Assembly: GCF_018141545.1 (NCBI RefSeq) | Contig: NZ_CP064356.1 | Span: 2,555,001-2,619,000, forward strand | Length of the DNA: 64,000 bases | Direction: 5' to 3' | DNA from: Miltoncostaea oceani | GTDB lineage: Bacteria; Actinomycetota; Thermoleophilia; Miltoncostaeales; Miltoncostaeaceae | Shown here: piece by piece, positions 28,213 through 36,454 of the stretch | Layout of the letters: every line of letters begins with the position of its first letter | Position numbering within the stretch: position 1 is the first letter of the stretch | Program-made: the position numbers and the translations under genes | Notes under the pieces: model-generated | Database searches by the model: none | Told to the model about the DNA's origin: nothing | The model's input: only the letters and a program-made list of their open reading frames with translations

Positions 28213-28887
28213 ATGCCGTCCGTGCGCATCGGGACCTGGAACCTCGCGGGACGCTGGTCCGAGGCGCATCGGCGCCTCATCGAGGACGCCGCCTGCGACG
28301 TCTGGCTGCTCACCGAGGTCGGCGCGAGGACCGACCTGACGTCGGGGCACCTGGTCCGGTCGGCCGCGATGCCCGGGACGGGTGGTCGCTCCTGGGCCGC
28401 CCTCTGGAGCCGGGAGCCGCTCCATGCGGTCCCGTCCGTCCACGAGGCGGCGGCCGTGGCGCACTGGCGGGACCTCCTCCTCTGCAGCTGCGTCCTCCCC
28501 TGGCGGAGCGCACGCGCGACCTGGCCGGACACCGCGGCGAACGTGGCGGGGATGACGCGTGCGGCGCTCGGGCGGTTGCGGCCCGCGCTGACCGGCTCCT
28601 CCGTCCCCGTCGTCTGGGGCGGCGACTGGAACCACGCCATGGACGGCACGGAGTACGCGGGTACGAAGGCCGGGCGCGTCGCCATCGCCGAGCTGGTCGC
28701 CGAGGTCGGCCTGACGATCACGACGAGGGACGCGCCCCACAGGATCGAGGGTCTCCTGAGCATCGATCACATCGCCGTCCCGGCGGGCTGGCGCGTCGTG
28801 TCGTGCCACCGGATCCCGGCGATCGACGAGAGCCGCTGTCTCAGCGACCACGACGCCTACGCGACCGAGGTCGGGCCGGGGGCCTGA
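28213..28887 (+). CDS. Endonuclease/exonuclease/phosphatase-fold protein
   Basis: 224-residue DNase I-like fold. RIGTWNLAGR at the N terminus gives the metal-binding Asn, CDVWLLTEVG the Glu, WGGDWNHAMDG the Asp-x-Asn pair, IDHIAVP and CLSDHDAYATEV the final Asp-His. All the usual catalytic residues are therefore present. Substrate (DNA, phosphoester or lipid) unknown. ATG 28213 was chosen because the upstream in-frame residues are low complexity. Confidence 0.85.
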   Translation: MPSVRIGTWNLAGRWSEAHRRLIEDAACDVWLLTEVGARTDLTSGHLVRSAAMPGTGGRSWAALWSREPLHAVPSVHEAAAVAHWRDLLLCSCVLPWRSARATWPDTAANVAGMTRAALGRLRPALTGSSVPVVWGGDWNHAMDGTEYAGTKAGRVAIAELVAEVGLTITTRDAPHRIEGLLSIDHIAVPAGWRVVSCHRIPAIDESRCLSDHDAYATEVGPGA

Positions 28888-28897
28888 CCGCGCCGGC

Positions 28898-29599
28898 TCA
28901 GACCCAGCGGGGCGGACCCTCACCGGGCGCGGCCGCGCCCGCGCCCTGGTCGCGGCGGGGCAGCTCCAGGACGTGGGGCAGGAGGTCGGTGAGCGTGACG
29001 GCGTACAGGTCCCGGAGTGCGGCGACCGGGTCGTCGGCCCGGTCGATGCGGAGGTCCCACAACGGGTACGCCTCGGAGTCGACGACGACGAGGGCCGCGG
29101 AGAGGGCGCCCTCGCGGTCGGCCCCCGCGGCCTCCGCCGCCTCGAGGGCGCCGAGGAGGCGGGCGGCGAGGGCGACGTCCGGGCCGGAGGCCTCGTAGGC
29201 CGCCAGCATCACGTGGAGCACCTCCGGGCCGACGAGCCGGTTGCCCTGCACCGACACCCCCGGGCGGCTCGTGTGCCCCGACCAGGGCAGGGTGCCCGAA
29301 CCGGTCCACGCCGCCGACCCGCCGCGCGCGTCGACCATCGCCGTCTGGCGGCGCTCCCGGTCGGGATCCACCGCGATCACCCGGTCGAGCGCCTCCCGCG
29401 CGGACAGGCCCTCCCCCATGAGCCGCAGGCCGTCGACGCCGTGGTACGGGTTCACGAGCGCCTGCGTCGCGACGGCGCCGGCGCCCGCCTCGGCGCGGGG
29501 GACGAGCTTGCCGACCCCGAGGCCGGCCGTCACCGCGGCGACGCCGAGCTGCGCGGTGCGCGGGCACCGCGCGACGATCGAGACGGTGGTGGCGATCAC
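28898..29599 (-). CDS. DUF1028-family protein (Ntn-hydrolase-like)
   Basis: 233 residues. The N-terminal TVSIVARCPRTAQLGVAAVTAGLGVGKLVPRAEAGAGAVATQALVNPYHG and later SVQGNRLVGPEVLHVM are the typical DUF1028 blocks. The family is thought to have an Ntn-hydrolase fold, but its reaction is unknown. GTG 29599. It belongs to a minus-strand run with the M48-like membrane protein. Confidence 0.88.
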   Translation of the reverse strand: MIATTVSIVARCPRTAQLGVAAVTAGLGVGKLVPRAEAGAGAVATQALVNPYHGVDGLRLMGEGLSAREALDRVIAVDPDRERRQTAMVDARGGSAAWTGSGTLPWSGHTSRPGVSVQGNRLVGPEVLHVMLAAYEASGPDVALAARLLGALEAAEAAGADREGALSAALVVVDSEAYPLWDLRIDRADDPVAALRDLYAVTLTDLLPHVLELPRRDQGAGAAAPGEGPPRWV

Positions 29600-29676
29600 C
29601 GGCGCCCCCCTCCCTGTCACCCTGCGGCCGTCGCGGGGCCGCTCCGCGGGCGGGAGGATAGGCCCTTCCACCCGGG

Positions 29677-30807
29677 TCAGTCCCCGGGAAGGAACACCCA
29701 CAGCGCCGGCCGGCCGCTGTTGCAGTGCACCGCGCGCGACACCAGGCCGAGACCCGCCCACGAGAGGTAGAGGGTCGTGCGCGCCGCGTTCCATGCCTGC
29801 GGCAGCCCGGGACCGTCCGGCGCGTCGAGCGCGGCGAGGCGCCGCTCGAGCGACGGGACCGGGTGGAAGACCGTCTCCACGAGCCGGCCGCGGCGGGGCT
29901 CGTCGTCGCCGACGGCGTCGAGGGCCCGCAGCACCCCCGCGAGCTCGACCGGGTCGACCCCGCCGGCGACGGCGGCACGGTCGGCGGCGAGGACGGCCCG
30001 CCGCGACGGCGTCGGCAGCACCAGCAACCCGAGGAACGACCACAGGGTCATCCCGAGCGACAACGTCGCGACCCCCGCCACCGACGTCACCTCGGCGCCG
30101 AGCCCCATCACGAGCGCCATCCCGGCGAGCGTCCCGGCGACCGCGACCCCCACCCCGAGCGCCCGCGAGCCGCTGCGGCGGACGGCCTCCCGGCGCGCCC
30201 GCTGCACCCGGGCGACGGGCCCGTCCCACGCGGCGGACAGCAGGGTCCGGTCGCGTCCGGGAAGGCCGGCGATGCCGCCCGCGAACGCGGGGTTGTCGGC
30301 GCGCAGCCGGTCCCCCTCGCGGCGGACCCCGCCGACGAGGCGGGCGACCGGGACCTGGGCGGCGAGCATCACGACCATCACCGCGGCGGCCGCGGCGAGC
30401 ACCACGGGCGCGCCGCCGGCGCGCCCCGCGGCGAGCAGCACGAGCGCGACCACGGCGAGGATCCCGGCGTGGGCGGCGACACCCCGCAGCCAGGTGCGCG
30501 CGAACCCCGCGCCGCCGCCGGCGGGCGCGCGCCCGTGGCGCACGGGAAGCACCCTCCCCCCGAGCACGTCGAACGGCGCGGAGACGGCCGCGTGCAGCCC
30601 GACCAGCAGGAGGATCCACGCCGGGTCGCTCCACGCCCACGTCGTCGCGTCGGGCAGCAGCGCCGACGACGCCCCCGTCGCGAGCAGCACGGCGGCGAGG
30701 GCCGTGAACGTCCCGACACCCGCGATGCCGAGGCGGAGGCGGGCGCGCGCGTACGTCGTCGCCGGCGGGGCGCCGGTCGTGGGGGTTCCCGCGAGCACCT
30801 CGGTCAT
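29677..30807 (-). CDS. Membrane protein resembling M48 peptidases but lacking HExxH
   Basis: 376 residues. Several membrane helices: about 25-45, 60-80, 105-125, 128-148, 220-245 and 250-270. After the last helix VLAADRAAVAGGVDPVELAGVLRALDA closely follows the M48 pattern E-x-x-A-D-R-x-A...DP-x-A-L-A-x-A-L, and FHPVPSLERRLAAL matches the M48 C-terminal HPP-x-x-x-R-I block. No HExxH occurs anywhere, and the Glu that should be the third zinc ligand is Val. I infer a catalytically dead relative, perhaps a scaffold. ATG 30807. Confidence 0.65.
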   Translation of the reverse strand: MTEVLAGTPTTGAPPATTYARARLRLGIAGVGTFTALAAVLLATGASSALLPDATTWAWSDPAWILLLVGLHAAVSAPFDVLGGRVLPVRHGRAPAGGGAGFARTWLRGVAAHAGILAVVALVLLAAGRAGGAPVVLAAAAAVMVVMLAAQVPVARLVGGVRREGDRLRADNPAFAGGIAGLPGRDRTLLSAAWDGPVARVQRARREAVRRSGSRALGVGVAVAGTLAGMALVMGLGAEVTSVAGVATLSLGMTLWSFLGLLVLPTPSRRAVLAADRAAVAGGVDPVELAGVLRALDAVGDDEPRRGRLVETVFHPVPSLERRLAALDAPDGPGLPQAWNAARTTLYLSWAGLGLVSRAVHCNSGRPALWVFLPGD

Positions 30808-30941
30808 GCCAGGGCCTCCGTCGTGTCGTACCGGAGGTACGCGCGGGACGGCCCGCTCGGTTGCGCGACCGGACCGCGGCTCCCGCCGCCGCCGCGATCG
30901 GCGCGCCGGAGCTGGGCCCCGCCACCCGCCGACCCGGGGGT

Positions 30942-31529
30942 TCACGGCCCCGCCGCCTCCCGCGCCACGGCGACGCCCGCCCCCCACCCGGGCGCGCGGC
31001 CGCCGTCCGGGGGGTGGACCGCGTCGATGTCGAGGCCGGCGCGCGTGATCAGCCACGCGGTCAGGGAGTTCGAGTTCCACATCTCGCCCGTCCGCAGCTC
31101 GTCGCGTCCCCACACCGGCGTCGGCACGGACGGGGCGAGGTCGAGGACGCGCCGGGCGACGCCGGCGTCCCGCGTGAGCGTCCGCGGGCTGTCCACCGCC
31201 TCCCCCGCGTCGGGGATCACGCCGTCGCGCCAGCACCGGACCTCGTACCGGAAGATCCTGAGGCGGCCCGCGGCGCGCACGCCGACCGGTCCCCCCGCCA
31301 CGACCCCGCGCGCCGCGCCGTCCCCGTCCACGACGGGGGTCATCTCGATCACGTGGCCCGCGCCGCCGGACCGCACCACGAGGGCCGAGTGGTAGAGGTC
31401 GCACGCCGGCCGTCGCGCCACCCGGGAGGCGACCGCCTCGAACACCCTCCCGTTCAGCCGGACGCTGTGACCGCCGGCGCCGAGGGGCAGCCACCACAGG
31501 TCCACCGCGTCCGTCGGCCCCGTCTCCAT
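30942..31529 (-). CDS. Unknown protein, possibly permuted papain-like
   Basis: 195 residues, no signal peptide. CDLYHSALVVRSGGAGHVIEM looks like the His strand of NlpC/P60-LRAT proteins, and GEMWNSNSLTAWLITRAGLD resembles the helix that usually begins with the catalytic Cys in permuted members, but here Asn/Ser take that place. So either the enzyme is dead or uses Ser; fold assignment is inference. ATG 31529; it begins about 100 bases downstream of the tmRNA terminator on the same strand. Confidence 0.55.
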   Translation of the reverse strand: METGPTDAVDLWWLPLGAGGHSVRLNGRVFEAVASRVARRPACDLYHSALVVRSGGAGHVIEMTPVVDGDGAARGVVAGGPVGVRAAGRLRIFRYEVRCWRDGVIPDAGEAVDSPRTLTRDAGVARRVLDLAPSVPTPVWGRDELRTGEMWNSNSLTAWLITRAGLDIDAVHPPDGGRAPGWGAGVAVAREAAGP

Positions 31530-31629
31530 GGCGGCACGTTCGCCGCAGCCGCCGGGCGCCGCATCCGGGGATCCCCGGGGGACGTCATCGCGCCCCTCGA
31601 CTCGCTCGGCGCCGTCGGGACGTGGAACG

Positions 31630-31675
31630 ACTCAGGGGGAGGCTCCCACACCTTCGTGGGAACCTCCCCCTGAGT
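31630..31675 (-). terminator. tmRNA terminator, 20-bp stem
   Basis: Two 20-base arms (31630-31649 and 31656-31675) with a 6-base loop. Only one position fails Watson-Crick pairing. In minus-strand RNA that position is a U-G wobble, whereas in plus-strand RNA it would be a C-A clash, so the hairpin suits the tmRNA direction. It begins 8 bases after the mature 3' end. No U-run follows. Confidence 0.8.
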
Positions 31676-31682
31676 GAAACAG

Positions 31683-32049
31683 TGGACCCGGCCGGCACTG
31701 CCCCGGCGTCCGAAAGCGTTTCCCCAACGGCTTCTCCGAGCGCAGTCGCTGATGAGTTTCTCACGAGGGGCGTCATCACCGACGAACCGCTCCCCCGCCA
31801 GGTTCTCCTGTGATCTCACCCGACGACCGAGGACCTCTGTCGCCGAGCCAGGGTCGCTAGCTGACACCGGTGATCTCCCTCACGACCCGAAGGGAGGCCG
31901 ATGGCTCTCATTTACTGCTGTTTAGGCAGCGAGAGCGAGCTTGGGAGAGTTCTCCGCAGCTCCGTTGTTTCCCGGTTGTTGACGCGGTCCACCGGGTCCG
32001 CGGCTCGCTGACCGTTGCGGTTCCGCTCCGTCGAAACTGGATCGGGCCC
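31683..32049 (-). ncRNA. ssrA: Transfer-messenger RNA (tmRNA)
   Basis: 367-nt RNA that rescues stalled ribosomes with SmpB. The 5' end GGGCCCGATCCAGTTTCGACGG matches the tmRNA start in order; its first 7 bases pair with CGGGTCC at the 3' end, followed by discriminator A at 31683. CCA is not encoded (genome reads CTG). The tag reading frame ends at TAA 31922-31924 and encodes AENSPKLALAA, with resume codon GCG (31955-31957) or GCT just before. The 3' part TTTCGGACG-CCGG aligns base for base with E. coli, but the T-loop is GGCAGTG instead of a UUCRANY-type loop. A TACCCT -10 at 32063-32068 implies a short 5' leader removed by RNase P. Confidence 0.93.
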
Positions 32050-32081
32050 GTGTTCACCATCGAGGGTAGCACCACGGGGGG

Positions 32082-32104
32082 CCGGTTCCCACGTCGGGAA
32101 CCGG
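32082..32104. other. Inverted repeat upstream of ssrA
   Basis: CCGGTTCCC (32082-32090), ACGTC, GGGAACCGG (32096-32104): 9-bp perfect arms in the 120-bp gap between ssrA and lutA. It lies about 33-55 bases upstream of the tmRNA 5' end and 66-88 bases ahead of lutA. It could be an operator for either gene. Confidence 0.45.
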
Positions 32105-32169
32105 ACGGAAGGGACCCGGCGCGGGCCGGGTGCGGCCTGCCCCCCCGGAGGGTGCTCTAGGATCACTCG

Positions 32170-32877
32170 ATGCGCGTGATGCTCATGCGGACCTGCCTGT
32201 CCGACATCGTCGCCCCGTCCGTCGCCGCGGCGACGGTCACGGTGCTGCGGCGCGCCGGTGTCGAGGTGACGATCCCCCGCCGCCAGACCTGCTGCGGCCA
32301 GCCCGGCTGGAGCTCCGGCCACCCCGAGCAGGCGCGCCCCGTCGCGCGCCAGGCGCTCCGGGCCTTCCGCGGCGACGACCCGATCGTCGTCCCCTCCGGC
32401 TCGTGCGCGGCGATGGTCACCCACGGCTACGCGGAGCTGTTCGCGGGACAGCCGGAGGAGGCCGAGGCCCGCGAGATGGCGGACCGCACGCTGGAGCTCA
32501 CCCAGTTCCTCTCCCGCAACGGCCTTCGCCCGAAGCCGACGGGGTCGGGGTCGGTGACCCACCACGACTCGTGCCACATGCTCCGCCTGCTCGGCGAGCG
32601 CGAGAGCTCCCGCGCCGTCATCGCCGGCGTCGACGGGCTCGAGCTGAAGGAGATGGAGCAGACCGACGTCTGCTGCGGCTTCGGCGGCACCTTCAGCATG
32701 AACTTCCCCGAGGTCTCCGGGAAGCTCGGCGAGGAGAAGGCCCGCAACGCCGCCGCCGCGGGGGCGGACGAGCTCGTCGCCTGCGACCTCTCCTGCCTGC
32801 TGCACATCGCCGGCCGGGCGCGCCGCTGCGGGATCGACCTCAAGGTGCGCCACCTGGCGGAGGTGCTCGCCGAGTGA
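32170..32877 (+). CDS. lutA: L-lactate utilisation protein LutA (Fe-S, CCG domain)
   Basis: Subunit of the LutABC complex that oxidises L-lactate to pyruvate. Two CCG-type cysteine motifs are visible: QTCCGQPGW near residue 40 and TDVCCGFGG near 180, with further Cys in GSCAAM, HDSCHM and CDLSC, for iron-sulfur binding. 235 residues. ATG 32170 lies 6 bases after a TAGGAT -10 (32158-32163), so the operon mRNA is likely leaderless. Overlaps lutB by 4 bases. Confidence 0.93.
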   Translation: MRVMLMRTCLSDIVAPSVAAATVTVLRRAGVEVTIPRRQTCCGQPGWSSGHPEQARPVARQALRAFRGDDPIVVPSGSCAAMVTHGYAELFAGQPEEAEAREMADRTLELTQFLSRNGLRPKPTGSGSVTHHDSCHMLRLLGERESSRAVIAGVDGLELKEMEQTDVCCGFGGTFSMNFPEVSGKLGEEKARNAAAAGADELVACDLSCLLHIAGRARRCGIDLKVRHLAEVLAE

Positions 32878-34274
32878 GCACCGAGGCGAAGCGCCCCGTC
32901 GTCTACCCCGACGCGACCACCACCCTGCGCGAGCGGACCACCGAGGCCCTGCTCGACACCGAGCTCGGCGGCAACCTCCGCACCGCGGCGGCGTCGTGGG
33001 CGGCGGGACGCGCGAAGGTCGGCACCGAGCAGCCGTTCGCCGAGATGCGCCTCCGCACCCGCGAGATCCGCCGCGGCAACATCGCGAACCTCCCGCGCCT
33101 GCTCGACACCCTCCAGGCGCGCGTCACGGAGGCCGGCGGCCACGTGGCGCGGGTCTCCGACTCGGAGGCCGCCTGCCGCTACATCACCGACCTCGCGGCG
33201 GCGCGGGGCGCGACCCTGCTCGCCAAGTCGAAGTCGATGGCCTCCGAGGAGATCAAGCTGAACGAGGCCCTCGAGGACGCCGAGCTGCGCGTCGTCGAGA
33301 CGGACCTCGGCGAGTGGATCCTCCAGCTCGCCGGCCAGCACCCGAGCCACATCATCGCCCCCGCCGTGCACCTCAACCGGGGACAGGTCCGGGAGCTCTT
33401 CGAGAAGGAGAGCGGGACGGAGCTGCCGCACGACCGCGAGGCCCTCGTCGCGCACGCCCGCAAGCGGCTGCGGGAGGTGTTCGCGAGCGCCGACATCGGG
33501 GTCTCCGGCGTGAACCTCGCGATCGCGGAGACCGGCACGATCTGCGTCGTCGAGAACGAGGGCAACGGCCGGCTCGTCACCGCCCTCCCCCGCATCCACG
33601 TCGCGGTGATGGGCATGGAGCGGATCGTCGAGAACTGGGAGGAGGGCTCCCACATCCTCCAGATCCTCCCGATGGCGGCGATCGGCGACGACGCCGCGAC
33701 GTACGTCAACCTCATCACCGGACCCCGGCGCGAGGACGAGGCCGACGGGCCCGAGGAGTTCCACCTCGTGATCCTCGACGGCGGCCGTTCGGCGCTCCGC
33801 GGCACCGAGTTCGAGGAGGCGCTCGACTGCATCCGCTGCGGCGCCTGCCTCTACTCGTGCCCCATGTGGCGCAGCGTCGGCGGGCAGGCCTACGGGTCCC
33901 CGTACTCGGGGCCGATCGGCGCGGTGCTCACCCCCCTGCTGGAGGGCATCAAGGGCGAGCGGTCCAGCGAGATGCCGTTCCTGTCGTCGCTGTGCGGCTC
34001 CTGCCACGAGGCGTGCCCCGCGGGGATCCCCCTGCACGACCTGCTGGTGAAGGTGCGCGCCCGCGTCACCACCCCCGCCCACCGCGCCGACCGCCGGCGC
34101 TTCCGCGCCTGGAGCGCCGCGTGGCGCCACCCCCTGCTCTACGGGGCGTCGCGGCGGATGGCCCGCATCGGGCTGCGGGTGATCGGGCGCCGCGGCTGGG
34201 TGACGAAGCTGCCGGGACCGGGGTCGCCGTGGACGGACCAGCGCGACCTGCCGACGCGGTGGCCGCCCCGCTGA
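32874..34274 (+). CDS. lutB: L-lactate utilisation protein LutB (2x 4Fe-4S)
   Basis: Large subunit, 466 residues. The LUD domain (about 60-290) includes SKSMASEEIKLNEALE, HPSHIIAPAVHLNRGQ and IAETGTICVVENEGNGR. Then two ferredoxin-like clusters: CIRCGACLYSCPMW and CGSCHEACPAGIPLHDLL. The C-terminal basic region follows. GTG 32874 overlaps the lutA stop (GTGA). Confidence 0.94.
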   Translation: MSTEAKRPVVYPDATTTLRERTTEALLDTELGGNLRTAAASWAAGRAKVGTEQPFAEMRLRTREIRRGNIANLPRLLDTLQARVTEAGGHVARVSDSEAACRYITDLAAARGATLLAKSKSMASEEIKLNEALEDAELRVVETDLGEWILQLAGQHPSHIIAPAVHLNRGQVRELFEKESGTELPHDREALVAHARKRLREVFASADIGVSGVNLAIAETGTICVVENEGNGRLVTALPRIHVAVMGMERIVENWEEGSHILQILPMAAIGDDAATYVNLITGPRREDEADGPEEFHLVILDGGRSALRGTEFEEALDCIRCGACLYSCPMWRSVGGQAYGSPYSGPIGAVLTPLLEGIKGERSSEMPFLSSLCGSCHEACPAGIPLHDLLVKVRARVTTPAHRADRRRFRAWSAAWRHPLLYGASRRMARIGLRVIGRRGWVTKLPGPGSPWTDQRDLPTRWPPR

Positions 34275-34843
34275 CCGAGCTCATCGACGGGGTGATCGCC
34301 GGGATCACGAAGCGCCGCGGCAGCGGCTCCGCGCACCCCGGGGACGAGATCGCCGCTGCCGCCGTCGCGCAGGCCGAGACCTGGGGCGTGACGCGGGCCC
34401 TCGTGGCGGGCGACCCGCTGCTCGCCGAGCTGGGCGTGACCGACGCGCTGGCGTCGGCCGGGGTCGAGATCCTCGGCTGGCCGGAGGGCCGCGGCCACGG
34501 CTGGCGGGAGCTGCTCGGCCTCGAGGGCCCCGACCGCACGATGGGCATCACCATCCCGACGCTCGGCGTCGCCCAGCGGGGGACCCTCGTCATCGAGACG
34601 AGCCCCTCCCACGGCCGCTCCATCGACGCCGTCAGCATGTTCCACCTGCCGGTGCTGCTCGCCTCGCGGATCCGCTGGAGCCTCGGCGAGGCGCTCGCCG
34701 AGACGTACGCCCCCGGTCGCCGGCGCCCCGCCGCGGTGTCGCTCGTCTCCGGTCCGAGCCGCACCTCGGACATCGAGAAGATCTCCACCCTCGGGGCGCA
34801 CGGCGCCGTCGGCATCCACCTCCTGGTGGCCGAGGACCTCTAG
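34259..34843 (+). CDS. lutC: L-lactate utilisation protein LutC (LUD domain)
   Basis: Third LutABC subunit, single LUD domain: GITIPTLGVAQRGTLVIETSPSHGRSIDAVSMFHLPVLLA, and SGPSRTSDIEKISTLGAHGAVGIHLLV at the end are family blocks. 194 residues from GTG 34259, which overlaps lutB by 16 bases; GTG 34229 is a second choice. No dedicated regulator (LutR/LldR) is seen nearby. Confidence 0.92.
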   Translation: MAAPLTELIDGVIAGITKRRGSGSAHPGDEIAAAAVAQAETWGVTRALVAGDPLLAELGVTDALASAGVEILGWPEGRGHGWRELLGLEGPDRTMGITIPTLGVAQRGTLVIETSPSHGRSIDAVSMFHLPVLLASRIRWSLGEALAETYAPGRRRPAAVSLVSGPSRTSDIEKISTLGAHGAVGIHLLVAEDL

Positions 34844-34850
34844 CCCGCGG

Positions 34851-35096
34851 TCACGCCGCCGGGGCCATCCGGGGGGCATCGCCGAGCAACGGGATCCGGG
34901 CGCCCCGGCTGCGGACCTCGACGACGGGCCCCTCCGGCCCCACCGCCACCACGTGCACGCGGTCGCCGCAGGCGAGCGGCCCGCCGCGCAGGGCCGTCAC
35001 GACCGTCGTCCGTCCGTCGATGAGCGCCGCCGCGCGCTCGCCGTCCACGATCCTGGTGACCCGCCCCTGCCGGCCTCGTCTGGTGTCCGGGGACAT
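34851..35096 (-). CDS. Small OB-fold-like protein
   Basis: 81 residues with a strong GAGGAGGTG ribosome binding site before ATG 35096. RVTRIVDGERAAALIDGRTTVVTALRGGPLACGDRVHVVAVGPEGPVVEVR has the alternating strands and Gly-Asp turn of a small beta-barrel, as in NfeD C-terminal or HypC-like domains, but no family is certain. Convergent with lutC, 7 bases apart. Confidence 0.6.
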   Translation of the reverse strand: MSPDTRRGRQGRVTRIVDGERAAALIDGRTTVVTALRGGPLACGDRVHVVAVGPEGPVVEVRSRGARIPLLGDAPRMAPAA

Positions 35097-35343
35097 GCCG
35101 CACCTCCTCGTCGCGGGGATGGCACCCCCTCCTTCGCTCCCCGGGCCCGCGGCGTCACACCCGTCCCGCGACCGGCGGCCGAAGCCGCGGATCGACCGTG
35201 AAGGCGATGGCGCCCGTCCCCCGGAGGGGTGATCTTCGGACGCATCGCCCACGGGGGCGTGACACGGGACGGCCGGCGGGCGAATCATCCCCGCAGCCCC
35301 TGCGATGCCCAGACGACACCTACGGGGCGAGAAGGATGGGCCG

Positions 35344-35859
35344 ATGGGACCACCGACGAGGGTTTCACTGGTCGACGTCCTCCGCGAGGAGGACATCCAC
35401 ATGATCCACCGCGCGATGGTGCGGCGGCTCGGCGACCGCGAGCTGGCGGCCGACGCGACGATGGACCTGTTCGTGCGCGTGACGGCGCGGTTCCACCGCT
35501 ACGACCCGGAGCGCTGCCCCTTCGCGGGCTGGATCTGGGGCTTCGTGGAGACGGTCGCGGCGGACACGCGGCGGCGGGAGGCCCGGCGGCTCCGCGACCA
35601 GGCGCGCGCGCAGGCCGCCGCCGACGCGGAGCGGCACACCGACGAGGAGGAGGCGACGATGCACCTGCCGCAGGAGTGGAGGGACGCGTTCGCGCGGCTC
35701 GACCCGCGCGACCGGACGTTGATCGTGCTCCGGGCGATCGGCGGCTGGTCGGCGGCCGACGTGGCGGCGCGCCTCGGGATGACGGTCACCGGGGTCAACA
35801 CCGCGTACCACCGCGCGTGCGGCCGGCTCGCGACGAGCCTCCGGCTCGGGACGGCGTGA
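35344..35859 (+). CDS. Sigma-70 family (ECF-like) RNA polymerase sigma factor
   Basis: 171 residues: region 2 with ELAADATMDLFVRVTARFHRYDPERCPFAGWIWGF, and region 4 with LDPRDRTLIVLRAIGGWSAADVAARLGMTVTGVNTAYHRACGRL as the helix-turn-helix. The middle region is short, as in ECF sigmas. ATG 35344 follows GAGAAGGAT. A small protein follows 4 bases later and could be its regulator by position, but shows no anti-sigma signature. Confidence 0.85.
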   Translation: MGPPTRVSLVDVLREEDIHMIHRAMVRRLGDRELAADATMDLFVRVTARFHRYDPERCPFAGWIWGFVETVAADTRRREARRLRDQARAQAAADAERHTDEEEATMHLPQEWRDAFARLDPRDRTLIVLRAIGGWSAADVAARLGMTVTGVNTAYHRACGRLATSLRLGTA

Positions 35860-35863
35860 GCCG

Positions 35864-36136
35864 ATGAGGGACCACCGGACCCCACGCCCCGCCACGCGCG
35901 ATCGCGTCCCCGCCGCCGGCCCGGCCCCGGCGGCGGGCGACGACGACGACTTCATCCCCTACGGCGGCCCCTGCGCGCTGCCGCCGGAGGTCGAGGCCGA
36001 CATGCGCGACCGCCGCCGCGGCGCCGGCGGCGACGACGCGCCCCCCGACCTCGTCGCCGCCGTCATGGCGTTGGCGGGTCGCGCCACCACCACTCCTCGA
36101 ACGCCGCGCAGCGGCCGTCCGGGGCGAAGCGCATGA
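35864..36136 (+). CDS. Unknown small protein after the sigma factor
   Basis: 90 residues, Pro/Ala/Asp-rich, with DDDDFIPYGGPCALPPEVEADMRDRRRG in the middle and a basic tail. Starts 4 bases after the sigma stop, so coupled translation is likely. Its last 74 bases overlap the 3' end of the minus-strand NTF2-like gene. The acidic mid-part and position would suit a sigma regulator, but that is inference. Could also end earlier through mis-calling. Confidence 0.45.
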   Translation: MRDHRTPRPATRDRVPAAGPAPAAGDDDDFIPYGGPCALPPEVEADMRDRRRGAGGDDAPPDLVAAVMALAGRATTTPRTPRSGRPGRSA

Positions 36137-36431
36137 CCCAGAGGTCGAGGTAGCGGACCACCTCGGGCGCCGTGTACCGCACGTCGATGCGGGCCACCGC
36201 GCGGTCGCCGTCGACGGCGAGCACCTCCCACGACATCACCCACCGCTCCGTCGCGTCCGTGGCGGACGCCCACCACGACGTGATCGCGGCGCGGCCCGAG
36301 ATGGTGTCCCCGAGGGGCGACGGCCGGTAGGTGGCGTCCTCGGTGAAGAGCGCGACCGCCGCCGCGGCGTCGCGCGACGCCCACGCCCGCCGGTACCCCT
36401 CGATCCAGACCTCGACGCGGGCGCGGTCCAC
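36063..36431 (-). CDS. NTF2/SnoaL-like protein
   Basis: 122 residues. EVWIEGYRRAWASRDAAAAVALFTEDATYRPSPLGDTISGRAAITSWW and VRYLDLWVMRFAPDGRCAAFEEWWW are typical of the cone-shaped NTF2 fold that hosts enzymes or ligand-binding proteins. Substrate unknown. GTG 36431 lies 24 bases downstream of the smpB stop, so it likely shares that transcript. Confidence 0.8.
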   Translation of the reverse strand: MDRARVEVWIEGYRRAWASRDAAAAVALFTEDATYRPSPLGDTISGRAAITSWWASATDATERWVMSWEVLAVDGDRAVARIDVRYTAPEVVRYLDLWVMRFAPDGRCAAFEEWWWRDPPTP

Positions 36432-36454
36432 GGCGGGGTCGCGTCCCCGGGCGC

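Noticed and set aside
31454-31867. Minus-strand frame of 137 residues inside the ssrA locus
   Set aside because: It runs through the tmRNA 3' half and its terminator, which explain the sequence conservation there.
31912-32853. 313-residue minus-strand frame ending in SSLSLPKQQ
   Set aside because: Antisense to lutA and running into tmRNA; the tag is read in another frame.
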